Shown here: piece after piece, positions 17,720 to 25,535 of the stretch
Layout: the number at the start of each line of letters is the position of its first letter
Position numbering within the stretch: position 1 is the first letter of the stretch
Source: Alkalinema sp. RU_4_3
Lineage (GTDB): Bacteria > Cyanobacteriota > Cyanobacteriia > Leptolyngbyales > Leptolyngbyaceae
Direction: 5' to 3'
DNA length: 34,304 bases
NCBI GenBank assembly: GCA_012031975.1
Contig: JAAUSA010000023.1
Coordinates: forward strand, 1 to 34,304
Notes under the pieces: model-generated
What the model saw: only the letters and a program-made list of their open reading frames with translations
Databases searched by the model: none
What the model was told of the DNA's origin: nothing
Translations under genes and position numbers: made by a program

Positions 17720-18919
17720 CTATTTCTGTAGATCGCCCCGTTTCCGGGCTGCGGTGAAGGTTTGGTAGTCGGTGGTGGTGGTATGGGCGGCGGTAGCAAC
17801 CCAGGCGAGGAGGGGATCGCGCCATTGTTCGTGGGTTTCAGCCCATTGTTTGAGCTGGTCGGCGGTGGCACTGCTGCCCCGGCCACTGCTGCGGAGCTGG
17901 CCCCAGGCGGTGACTTGGGCCATGGCGGTGATGAGATTGGTGAGGCGTTTGGGTTTGTCTTTGACGGTGTGAAGTTCGATTTTGTCGTTGCTGGGTTGGA
18001 GTTCGCGCAGGATGTAGCTGCTGTTTGGAGAAGCTATGGCGCTCAGGAGGGCCGGGGGAGATTCTTGGTTTTGGTGCTGGATTTGGAGGATGCGATCGGC
18101 CTCGGTGGGGAAGTTTGGCAGACTGGGGCTAAACGCCGGGACACAACTGGGGCGGGCAGCTTTGAGATCGAGGAGGTAGTTGCGATCGGGTCCCCCTTTT
18201 CCTTCGATCAAGATGAGGTAGCGGGCTAATCCGAGGCTACCAGTTCCGGCGATGCGGGCGGCAATGTCGAGAATGGTGAAGAACTCCGGGTCTTCAGTGT
18301 GGCTGTTCTGCCAGGGTTTGAGCAGGTCGCGAATCGGTTGTTGTTGGGCTTCGGGGAGGAGGATGGATTTGCCCTCGATTGCCTTGAGCTGGCGACGTTT
18401 GCCATCTTTGACGGTGCGTTTGTCGAGGAAGGTGGGGCGATCGCGATCGGCGAGTCCTCTAATGGCGTCCTGGAGAAACCCTGTGGCGGTGGTGGCCGAG
18501 AGGGTTTTGGCTTTTTGGGTCAGGAGGGCGGTGAGGTAGCTGTCGAGGAAGAGGGTTTGAAGGTCGGACAGGTCGCTGGGGGTGAGCTCCAATTCTGAGG
18601 CAGCTAGGGTGAGGCTGGTGAGCCAACGGGCCAGGTCCCAACTGGCGGGGGCGAGGGCTCCTTCGTCGAAGTCGTTGATGTCGAAGTAGACGGTGCGATT
18701 GTCGCCCTTGTAGGTGCCGAAATTTTGCAGGTGGAGGTCGCCGCAGGACCAGACCAGCGGGGATTCGATCGGGGTTTCAAACTCGTAAAAGAGATGGCAG
18801 GTTCCGCGCAGGAAGCCGAAGGGGGAGGCAGCCATGGCGGCATATTTCAGGGCGATGCGATCGGATGGGTAATCACGGTTGAATTGGACAATCCGATCGA
18901 GGACAGAACGCGATACCAT
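17720..18919 (-). CDS. DUF2252 family protein
   Basis: The 399-residue cytosolic protein belongs to DUF2252, related to the aminoglycoside-phosphotransferase/kinase-like fold. Visible motifs are FLRGTCHLFYEF, CGDLHLQNFGTY and FDINDFDEGALAPASWDLARW, which hold the HLxN and D-x-D pattern of that fold; later come KRRQLKAIEGKS and ARYLILIEGKG. The substrate is unknown. The ATG at 18919 is used; a TTG five codons earlier also fits. The gene is divergent from ffh with only 37 bases between the start codons. Confidence 0.88.
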   Translation of the reverse strand: MVSRSVLDRIVQFNRDYPSDRIALKYAAMAASPFGFLRGTCHLFYEFETPIESPLVWSCGDLHLQNFGTYKGDNRTVYFDINDFDEGALAPASWDLARWLTSLTLAASELELTPSDLSDLQTLFLDSYLTALLTQKAKTLSATTATGFLQDAIRGLADRDRPTFLDKRTVKDGKRRQLKAIEGKSILLPEAQQQPIRDLLKPWQNSHTEDPEFFTILDIAARIAGTGSLGLARYLILIEGKGGPDRNYLLDLKAARPSCVPAFSPSLPNFPTEADRILQIQHQNQESPPALLSAIASPNSSYILRELQPSNDKIELHTVKDKPKRLTNLITAMAQVTAWGQLRSSGRGSSATADQLKQWAETHEQWRDPLLAWVATAAHTTTTDYQTFTAARKRGDLQK

Positions 18920-18956
18920 AGGTAATCTGGCCAAAGTACTACTCTAAACTGCTTTT

Positions 18957-20433
18957 ATGTTTGACGCACTCTCCGATCGCTTAGAAGAAGCCTGGAAAAA
19001 ACTCCGGGGCCAAGACAAGATCTCTGAGTCAAATATTAAGGATGCACTGAAGGAGGTGCGGCGGGCGTTGCTGGAGGCGGATGTCAATCTCCAGGTGATT
19101 AAGGATTTTATCGCGGAAGTTGAGACAAAGGCGATGGGCGCGGAGGTGATCTCTGGGGTGCGTCCGGATCAGCAGTTTATTGAAATCGTCTATGAGCAGT
19201 TGCTGGATGTGATGGGGGAGGCGAATGTGCCTCTGGCCAGCAATCCGACGAAGCCGACGATCGTCCTGATGGCAGGTCTGCAAGGGGCGGGTAAAACCAC
19301 GGCGACGGCGAAGTTGGCGTTGGCGCTGCGGAAGGAGGATCGTAGCTGTCTGCTTGTGGCGACGGATGTCTATCGTCCGGCGGCGATCGACCAGCTCAAT
19401 GCCCTGGGTAAGCAGATTGGGGTGCCCGTGTTCGATCTCGGGACCGATGCGAAGCCTGTGGAGATTGCCCGGCAGGGTGTGGAGCGGGCCAGGGCTGAGG
19501 GGGTTGACACAGTCATTATCGATACGGCGGGTCGTCTGCAAATCGATGAGACACTGATGGGGGAGCTGGCGGAGATTAAACGCACGGTCAACCCCGACGA
19601 AGTGCTGCTGGTGATCGATGCGATGATCGGTCAGGAGGCGGCGAATCTGACGCGGACGTTCCATGAGCAGATTGGGTTGACGGGGGCGATTCTGACCAAG
19701 TTGGATGGGGATACCAGAGGCGGGGCGGCGCTTTCGGTGCGGAAGATTTCGGGGCAGCCGATTAAGTTTGTGGGTGTGGGGGAGAAGGTGGAGGCGTTGC
19801 AGCCGTTTTATCCCGATCGGATGGCGTCGCGGATTTTGGGGATGGGGGATGTGTTGACCCTGGTTGAGAAGGCGCGGGAGGAGATCGATCTTTCGGATGC
19901 GGAGGAGTTGCAGGAGAAGATTCTGGAGGCGCGGTTTGACTTCTCAGATTTTCTGAAGCAAATGCGGATGCTGAAGAATATGGGATCGCTGACCGGGATC
20001 ATGAAGCTGATTCCGGGGATGGGGAAGATGATCGATGATGAGAAGATGAAGGAGGGGGAGAAGCAGCTCAAAAAGCGGAGATTATGATTGGGTCGATGAC
20101 GATGGAGGAACGCAAGGATCCGGATCTGTTGGCTTCGTCGAATAGTCGGCGGAAGCGGATTGCGAAGGGGTCGGGTTGTTCGGAGAAGGATGTGTCGGAG
20201 CTGGTGGGGAATTTCCAGAAGATGCGGAATATGATGCAGATGATGGGCCAGGGGGGGGCATTCCTGGCATGGGCGGCATGGGTGGATTCCCTGGCATGGG
20301 TGGATTCCCTGGCATGGGTGGTCCTGGCGGTATGGGTGGGATGCCTCAGCAGCGGCCTGGTTGGAGAGGTGGGCCTGCGCAACCGCAGAAGAAGAAAAAA
20401 GATAAGAAAAAGAAGGGGTTTGGGAGTTTGTAA
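18957..20433 (+). CDS. ffh: Signal recognition particle protein Ffh (two frameshifts in this sequence)
   Basis: Ffh is the SRP GTPase that binds signal sequences and SRP RNA and targets proteins to the membrane. The N domain (1 to about 90) and G domain carry GLQGAGKTTATAKLA (G1), VIIDTAGRLQIDE (G3) and TKLDGDTRGGAALS (G4). The Met-rich M domain follows, with MKLIPGMGKM and the RNA-binding SRRKRIAKGSG. The frame breaks at a run of five A (20070-20074) and again at a run of eight G (20251-20258). Adding one base to each gives a single protein of about 492 residues, ending in a Gly/Met/Pro repeat and a Lys-rich tail. Since ffh is essential and both breaks sit in homopolymers, they are most likely read errors. 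Confidence 0.93.
20278..20330 (+). repeat. 18-base tandem repeat in the ffh tail
   Basis: ATGGGTGGATTCCCTGGC occurs twice in tandem (20278 and 20296), followed by a shortened third copy. It encodes MGGFPG repeats at the end of the Ffh M domain. Confidence 0.75.
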
Positions 20434-20441
20434 GACGTTCC

Positions 20442-20469
20442 GTAGGGGCGCGTTGCACGCGCCCGCTAT
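20442..20469 (+). repeat. Dispersed palindromic repeat, copy 2
   Basis: GTAGGGGCGCGTTGCACGCG followed by CCC; complementary GCGCG/CGCGC arms form a hairpin just after ffh. It may serve as a transcription end, although no T-run follows. Confidence 0.55.
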
Positions 20470-20534
20470 ATTTGCGTCAAACGATAATTAGAGTGGATGC
20501 GATCGCCATTTTGGACTTTACTGGCAATTGTCCA

Positions 20535-20606
20535 TCAAGCCAGAATGATTTGGCCCAGCCGATCGAGAATCTGCACCAAGTTCATACCGTCGAAGTGCCA
20601 TGACAT
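20535..20606 (-). CDS. Possible 23-residue ORF directly after the serine hydrolase
   Basis: Its ATG follows the stop of the serine hydrolase gene with no gap (TGAATG), which would allow coupled translation. The product contains HFDGMNLVQILDRLGQIILA, which would form an amphipathic helix. There is no family match and it may be chance. Confidence 0.2.
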   Translation of the reverse strand: MSWHFDGMNLVQILDRLGQIILA

Positions 20607-21541
20607 TCAGAGGGTTTTCATCGCCTCGACGATCGCCCCCGATATAAAAGGCAAAATCTCTTCATTCTTATTGTGCTCCCGACCTTCCGTAAACACCGTT
20701 AGCAGGTAGGGTTTTACATCAGGGATTTCGATGTAGGCAGTGTCATGGCGGGTCCAGCTCGTGTAGCCAGCCTTGGACCAGAGTTTGGCAGTTTGGGGCA
20801 AACCTGCGCCGAGGAATCCTGTGACTTGGTTTTCGGGGTCGGCTTGGAGAATGGTAGGGGCGATCGATCGCGCCAATACATCCATCATGGCTTGAGACCT
20901 GGCTGGGGTGACTGCAATCCCGCCGAGGATGCTGTGGAGGAGGCGGGTGGTGGCGTCGGTGGTCAGCATGTTGCGGTTTTCGAGATTTTCACCGTAGAAG
21001 GCGCGTTCGCGTCCGTAGGGGCCGTCGCCCCAGGTTTTTTGGCAGCAGTTGATGGTGGCGAGTTCCTCCCATTTGAGGGACTGGAAGTAGCGGTTGATGA
21101 TGGTGCGCTGTTGTTTCCAAGTGGCGAAGGGGCCGGGGGGGAGTTCGGGGCCGCTGGTGGTGCCGGTCAGCATGTCGATGACGAGTCCTGTGCCGTCGTT
21201 GCTCGATTCGGTGATCATGTCTCGCATGGCGCGATCGAGTTCCGCACTCTCAGGCATCATGCCGCTTTCTAACCATTCGTGGGCGGCGACGAGGTAGAAG
21301 AGTTGACGATGCTGGCGGGGTAGATGTTTTCGAGGCCGCGATAGCTGAAACCACGCGGGCTCTGTTTCCAAAATTCTTCGGCGCTGAGGGCTCCGCCTGT
21401 GTTGACTAGGCATGGTGGCTCGTAGACGATCCAGGTTAGGGCGATCGCGTTTTTTGCCAGTTCTGGGAAGCGCTGCCAGGTGTCGGCGAGTACGCTGGTG
21501 GCCAGGGTTTGCAGTTGGGAATCAGCACGAAAAAACGGCAT
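20607..21541 (-). CDS. Beta-lactamase-fold serine hydrolase (frameshifted in this sequence)
   Basis: This is a class A beta-lactamase-like serine hydrolase of about 311 residues. The first frame (ATG 21541) runs to ENIYPASIV and breaks; the second resumes as LFYLVAAHEWLESG. Adding one base at 21303-21304 restores PASIVKLFYLVA, which completes the catalytic SxxK motif (S-I-V-K). Downstream are ESSNDGTG (position of the SDN motif) and KAGYTSWTRHD (KTG-like motif with Ala for Thr). No signal peptide is visible, so it may act in the cytosol or be exported in another way. Relatives in cyanobacteria are uncharacterised; penicillin hydrolysis should not be assumed. It lies next to creD. Confidence 0.8.
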
Positions 21542-21593
21542 AGATCAATCGAAGTAGGTCGGTTCAATTATTCTATGCCGCTATGGGTGTTTC

Positions 21594-23078
21594 CTACGGG
21601 AGGGGGTCCTCAAAGGGGAGAGGTTCGGGGGGGCGGGCGATCGGTCTCGGGCTACTGCTATTGAACCAGTCCACCTTGCGGGTCAGGAACATCACGACCG
21701 AGAGGAAGCCGAAGAGGCCGATCGATCCCAGCAACAAGGAGTAGTCCTGACTGGCCAAAACCACGTACAGGTAGCTGTAGAGCGAAACCTGCATGATGCC
21801 GACGATGCTGCCGCGCCGCTTGGCCTGGAGGACAGACATGGTATAAGTTGTGATCATGATCACAACTGCAACACTGGCAACGGCGTAGGCCGTATGGAAG
21901 CCAAGGTGCTCAGAAAGCGCCAACTGCAACAGGTAGAACAGGCACATGGCGACGCCGACCATCATGTATTGCAGGGGGTGAACCCGCAGTTTGGCCACGA
22001 CTTCAAACAGCCAAAGTACGGCGAAGGTCAGGACCAGGAAGAGGAAGTTGTACTTGATGCTGCGTTCGGCGAGGCGATAGTTGTCCGTGGGGGAGAGCAG
22101 ATCGACACCAAACCGGGTGTCGTAGATGGTGCGCTCGTTGACGGGGGCATCGACGTTCCACTGTTGGGGGAAGTTGCGGCCCAGGAAGGAAACGTCCCAG
22201 CTTGCTTCAAAGCCGCTCTTGGTCACCTTGGGTTTTTCGGGGAGCCAGCCGCCTTGGAAGCTGGGGTTGGCCCAGTTGGAGGTGAGGTTGACTTTGGTGA
22301 ATTTGCCCATGGGGACGAAGGAGAGCTGTTCGCTGCCGCGTACCTCTAGGGGGAGTTTGAAGGTAAAGGTCTTGGCCTCCATGCGATCTTTGAGCAGGAC
22401 GTGGATGCCTGTGTTGGGGGAAAGTTTGGCTGGGGGCTGGATGGTTTTGCCGGAGCCATAGGTGCGATCGTTGTAGATCGGTGAGCTGGGCATATTGAAG
22501 TCCCCCTCGTTGGAGGGTGTATGGAGTTTGCCGAGACCTGGTTCGAAGAGGATCGCGGTGCCGTTCCAGTCGAGTTGGACTTGGTTGGTGATCGCGCGGG
22601 TGTCGGCGACTTGGACGCTGAGTTCGGCTTTGTTCCAGAGGATGTCTTCGGGTTTGATGCCCCAGTTGCTTAGATCGGGGCGATCGAATTGCCCTGAAAT
22701 TTCGAGTTTGCTGGTGTAGACCGGGATGTCGAAGATGCCGCGATGGCGCATCTGACTGTCCATGGTGCCGGAGATCTGGAGCTGCTCGGGCAGGAAGGTC
22801 GCTTTCTGGGTGGTGGTGACGACTTTGTCATCTTTGCCCACCCGTCGAAGGTAGGGCACGATTAGGCGCGGCCCCACGATGGTCTGGGCGGATCCCCATT
22901 TGCCTGTGACTTCGGTGACGGCTTGTTCGCGGATGTTTTGGCGCTCGTTGATCAGGCCGTACATCATGAAGGTGGGGATCTGTAGCAGCAGCACAAGGAA
23001 GCCGACTACAAACAGTTTTAAAAACTGCGAGTTGCGTACCTGCTCGAAGACGGCGGGTGGGGAGGACGATGATGTCAT
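21594..23078 (-). CDS. creD: CreD-family inner-membrane protein
   Basis: The 494-residue membrane protein belongs to the CreD family (cell envelope integrity, induced by CreBC in enterobacteria). One N-terminal helix (residues about 20-42, LFVVGFLVLLLQIPTFMMYG) precedes RQNIREQAVTEVTGKWGSAQ and GPRLIVPYL, both CreD hallmarks. A large periplasmic domain extends to about 345, followed by roughly five helices, with LHPLQYMMVG-type residues (RVHPLQYMMVGVAMCLFYLL) and LSEHLGFHTAYAVAS. The start ATG at 23078 has a weak ribosome site. Its neighbour is a beta-lactamase-fold protein; CreD has been linked to beta-lactam response in other bacteria, so the pairing may be meaningful. Confidence 0.9.
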   Translation of the reverse strand: MTSSSSPPAVFEQVRNSQFLKLFVVGFLVLLLQIPTFMMYGLINERQNIREQAVTEVTGKWGSAQTIVGPRLIVPYLRRVGKDDKVVTTTQKATFLPEQLQISGTMDSQMRHRGIFDIPVYTSKLEISGQFDRPDLSNWGIKPEDILWNKAELSVQVADTRAITNQVQLDWNGTAILFEPGLGKLHTPSNEGDFNMPSSPIYNDRTYGSGKTIQPPAKLSPNTGIHVLLKDRMEAKTFTFKLPLEVRGSEQLSFVPMGKFTKVNLTSNWANPSFQGGWLPEKPKVTKSGFEASWDVSFLGRNFPQQWNVDAPVNERTIYDTRFGVDLLSPTDNYRLAERSIKYNFLFLVLTFAVLWLFEVVAKLRVHPLQYMMVGVAMCLFYLLQLALSEHLGFHTAYAVASVAVVIMITTYTMSVLQAKRRGSIVGIMQVSLYSYLYVVLASQDYSLLLGSIGLFGFLSVVMFLTRKVDWFNSSSPRPIARPPEPLPFEDPLP

Positions 23079-23210
23079 AGAGGTTTGTTACCAGGTATCC
23101 AGTTGGGTAGGGTCTTCAAGTTCATACCCAGGAATTCCGGAAACCTATGCGATCTGTTACTCAAGTTCATCCCCTGGCATTGGCAATGATTGTCCCGTTA
23201 GTTGAACGCC

Positions 23211-23582
23211 CTAGGGTAAATTGAGCGTGTGTTTCAGGGCGGGATCGACATCCGTTGTGGGTACTGTGCCAATCACTCGATACAAGGCTGATATGGTGAT
23301 TGTGGCCAAATTGTCAGTCATCACTACTGAGTCAGACAGTAGGCCAGACTGCTTACCTACGGGAGAATTCAGCCGAATGGTGACACGACTGGGGTGCCCC
23401 GAGCGAAACATTTGGCTGGTGATCATCGCGACAATAATCTGGGGGAGTCCTGTCTGGAGATCGTTGGCTTGGATGACTAGGGCTGGGCGGGTTTTGGCGG
23501 TGGTGAGGTCGGCATTTGGGAAGTTGACGAGTACCACGTCGCCGCGTCTAAAGGTTGGCTTTGGCGGCATCGTAGTTGTCAT
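23211..23582 (-). CDS. MazF/PemK-type toxin
   Basis: This is a sequence-specific mRNA endonuclease toxin of the MazF/PemK family (123 residues). FRRGDVVLVNFPNADLTTAKTRPALVI carries the family N-terminal strand pair and the conserved Arg-Pro. VAMITSQ and GLLSDSVVMTDNLATI match the second half, and the tail ends in a helix. It overlaps the 3' end of the antitoxin gene by 35 bases, a normal layout for such pairs. Active-site residues typical of MazF (Arg in KTRPALV, Thr/Ser in ITS) are present, so it looks functional. Confidence 0.88.
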   Translation of the reverse strand: MTTTMPPKPTFRRGDVVLVNFPNADLTTAKTRPALVIQANDLQTGLPQIIVAMITSQMFRSGHPSRVTIRLNSPVGKQSGLLSDSVVMTDNLATITISALYRVIGTVPTTDVDPALKHTLNLP

Positions 23583-23799
23583 AAATACTCATTTCGGGGC
23601 TGTTCCAATCTTCTGAGAAGGTGGCGAGACTGGTGCGCAGAATCTCGGCTTGTTCGAGGTCAATGCCCTGAGAGGCTAAATCGATCGTGTTTGGCTCGAT
23701 AAAGGTCACGATCACCCGCGCTCCTTCCCGCGCGTCGCTGGAAGGCTCCGTCAGTTCGATATGACCGTTGCGATAAATACCTTCAACGCTGGTTAACAT
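23548..23799 (-). CDS. Antitoxin of the MazF-type toxin
   Basis: The 83-residue protein lies directly before the toxin and overlaps it by 35 bases. The N-terminal half (VEGIYRNGHIELTEP, REGARVIVTFIEP) resembles small DUF104-like antitoxin beta-barrels that bind DNA. The acidic C-terminal half (EQAEILRTSLATFSEDWNSPEM) would wrap the toxin. A strong ribosome site (CAGGAGG) precedes the ATG at 23799, consistent with antitoxin being made in excess. Function is inferred from position and shape. Confidence 0.75.
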   Translation of the reverse strand: MLTSVEGIYRNGHIELTEPSSDAREGARVIVTFIEPNTIDLASQGIDLEQAEILRTSLATFSEDWNSPEMSIYDNYDAAKANL

Positions 23800-23803
23800 T
23801 TTG

Positions 23804-23810
23804 CCTCCTG
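23804..23810 (-). promoter_or_regulatory. Strong Shine-Dalgarno site of the antitoxin
   Basis: CAGGAGG on the minus strand, 4 bases before the ATG at 23799; among the strongest ribosome sites in the window. Confidence 0.75.
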
Positions 23811-23977
23811 GGATTGCGGCGACCTCATAGGTGTCATTTTAGCTCAGAGGCGCGATCGCGCACCTCAGTAGATCGAGCCCCAACCCGATCGACCCCAAGG
23901 CTATCCCTTCGCCTGCCCCACGATGAGCGCGATCGGCCTTTAACCCAGGACAATGATTACCCTAATTTCTTCAATGC

Positions 23978-25042
23978 CTATTTCCCTATAGTAAAAGTTG
24001 GCATTTCAGGAGAAATCGGCGCTTCTTTAGCAATTTTGCAAGCCAGGGAAATCATCCTTACAACAGAATGCAAGCAATATTCAAGCGCATCAGGAGCAGA
24101 TTCATCATCTTGCTTAGAAGCTTCAATCCATTCAGAAGTCGTCTCAAATGGAGAGCCTTTTGAACGAATTTTCTTTACTGCGAAAGGATCAGATGGTATT
24201 GGGAAATAGATTGAAGGTAGATTTTCTAAGCTGCTATCAGGAAGAAACCTCCTGATGATAAATCCACGGCCTGTTGCCTGCCCCAAAGGCACGTAGTGAA
24301 CAACTAAATCCCGGTAAGCAGATAACTTTGCTAACCACCCCTCCTCAGCTTCGTCGGTTATTCTATAAATCTCAGAAGCTATTGAGATATCCACAATTCC
24401 ATCTTTACCTATTTGTTTTCTCAAGGATGTCATTAATCGAATTCGATTATCCGGATTTAGAGAATTTTTGAGTACAAAATTTGCAACGAATTCAGCCAAA
24501 TAATCTCGAAGAGTACATAACTCTCGCAAAAGATCATGAGTTTCTAAATAGATAGAAAACGAGTTAAGCGTTTCAATTTTACCAGGAGAAAAATGCTGCT
24601 GCTCGCACAAAGACCAAAGCTCAACATTGTATGATTCAGATAATTTTCGGAGCCTTAGTTTACAAGCTCTTATCTCAAAAGAAATTCGACTACAAATATC
24701 CATTAATTCAACTTCCCCTGCCTTAAATGCAGCATTGGCTAAATAACTCCACTGACTCTCCAATTCTGCATTTTCTTGACCAGCGTGGAAGGGGTACCAT
24801 GTAGGCGGGTAGTATCCCTGTGCCTGCTGAAGATTCTCATAGTAATCAATCCCTACAATTTTGAATCGCAATGAGGTTAAACTCAACGGCAAATCATGAT
24901 ATTTTTCTATCGAAAATGTGTGTATGGGGTTGTCGTTTTTGCCAAGAGGAATAATAACTTCTGCTCCTGGATTGTTAACGGCTCTCAGCCCACCTAATAA
25001 ATGAACTATACGAGTAACATTGTGCCACGTTCCTTTAGTCAT
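23978..25042 (-). CDS. Unknown protein with HEPN-like R-x4-H motif
   Basis: I do not recognise this 354-residue protein as a named family. It is soluble, mostly helical in its middle (about 90-200: FEIRACKLRLRKLSESYNVE, ETHDLLRELCTLRDYLAEFV), and carries AYRDLVVHYVP near residue 250. R-D-L-V-V-H is an R-[N/D]-x3-H motif as in HEPN ribonucleases. A Ser/Pro/Phe-rich region and a final helix (EYCLHSVVRMISLACKIAKE) follow. The ATG at 25042 has AGGA 6 bases upstream. The gene is AT-richer than its neighbours and contains no HIP1 octamer, both signs of transfer. It lies upstream of the toxin-antitoxin pair and beside an ftsH remnant, in an accessory patch. A role in defence or as a toxin is inference. 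Confidence 0.65.
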   Translation of the reverse strand: MTKGTWHNVTRIVHLLGGLRAVNNPGAEVIIPLGKNDNPIHTFSIEKYHDLPLSLTSLRFKIVGIDYYENLQQAQGYYPPTWYPFHAGQENAELESQWSYLANAAFKAGEVELMDICSRISFEIRACKLRLRKLSESYNVELWSLCEQQHFSPGKIETLNSFSIYLETHDLLRELCTLRDYLAEFVANFVLKNSLNPDNRIRLMTSLRKQIGKDGIVDISIASEIYRITDEAEEGWLAKLSAYRDLVVHYVPLGQATGRGFIIRRFLPDSSLENLPSIYFPIPSDPFAVKKIRSKGSPFETTSEWIEASKQDDESAPDALEYCLHSVVRMISLACKIAKEAPISPEMPTFTIGK

Positions 25043-25144
25043 GCAAGTTCCTAAAAAAAATCGGAGATTTTGCTATTGTAGCTTTGCTCTAGATGATAGT
25101 AGAAGATTCTTGCCATTCCACCGAACCGTACTAGCGTCATTCAG

Positions 25145-25186
25145 GCAAAAAAGAAGGCTTGGAGTCCATGGACTCCAAGCCTTCTT
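25145..25186 (-). terminator. Intrinsic terminator with perfect 36-base palindrome
   Basis: Bases 25151-25186 form a perfect palindrome with 18-base arms (AAGAAGGCTTGGAGTCCA and its complement). On the minus strand it continues into TTTTTT. It would end transcripts coming from the ftsH remnant and ribBA. Confidence 0.85.
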
Positions 25187-25210
25187 CAAATCTGACAAGC
25201 TAACCTAAAC

Positions 25211-25523
25211 CTAGGCAATACTCGCCATCTTCACATCATTGGTCGCGAGCAACTCTTGCCGTTCCTCCGCATCCACGGTTTCCTTCTCCATCAGCATCGC
25301 AGCCAACTTATCCAGCACCACGCGGTTTTCCACCAGGGTTTGCTTGCAACGACGGGTACGCTTGGTCAACCAAATTCTACACCTCATCATCGATCGCCGC
25401 CGCCGTTTCATCGGAGAAATCGCGCTCCGCTATGATGTCCCGACCCAGGAACATACTGCCCTGCGATCGACCCAACACCACAGGCCCAAGCCGATCGCTC
25501 ACACCAAAGCGAGTCACCAAACG
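25211..25523 (-). pseudogene. ftsH: 3' remnant of an ftsH gene
   Basis: Only about the last 105 residues of FtsH, the membrane AAA zinc protease that degrades damaged membrane proteins, are present. Translation gives RLVTRFGVSDRLGPVVLG, then SMFLGRDIIAERDFSDETAA, then AIDDEV followed by an in-frame TAG and NLVDQAY. After one extra base come KQTLVENRVVLDKLAAML, MEKETVDAEE and LLATNDVKMASIA. The catalytic HEXXH and AAA parts are missing, and the match begins 12 bases after the ribBA stop. It is a recombination remnant with an intact terminator behind it. An in-frame stop, an extra base and the missing 5' part make it non-functional, though the extra base could be a read error. Confidence 0.85.
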
Positions 25524-25535
25524 ATTGATTCAGTA

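Noticed and set aside
19029-19664. Minus-strand open frame over ffh
   Set aside because: Rich in Arg, His and Leu as expected for a shadow frame; ffh is certain.
18957-20433. Programmed ribosomal frameshifting in ffh (A run, G run)
   Set aside because: No stimulatory pseudoknot or slippery X-XXY-YYZ layout stands out, and the same kind of one-base loss hits at least six other genes in the window. Read error explains all of them more simply.
20745-21272. Long plus-strand open frame over the serine hydrolase
   Set aside because: It is antisense to a gene with clear SxxK-family motifs; composition is Gly/Ala/Val-rich as in mirror frames of GC-rich genes, with no recognisable domain.
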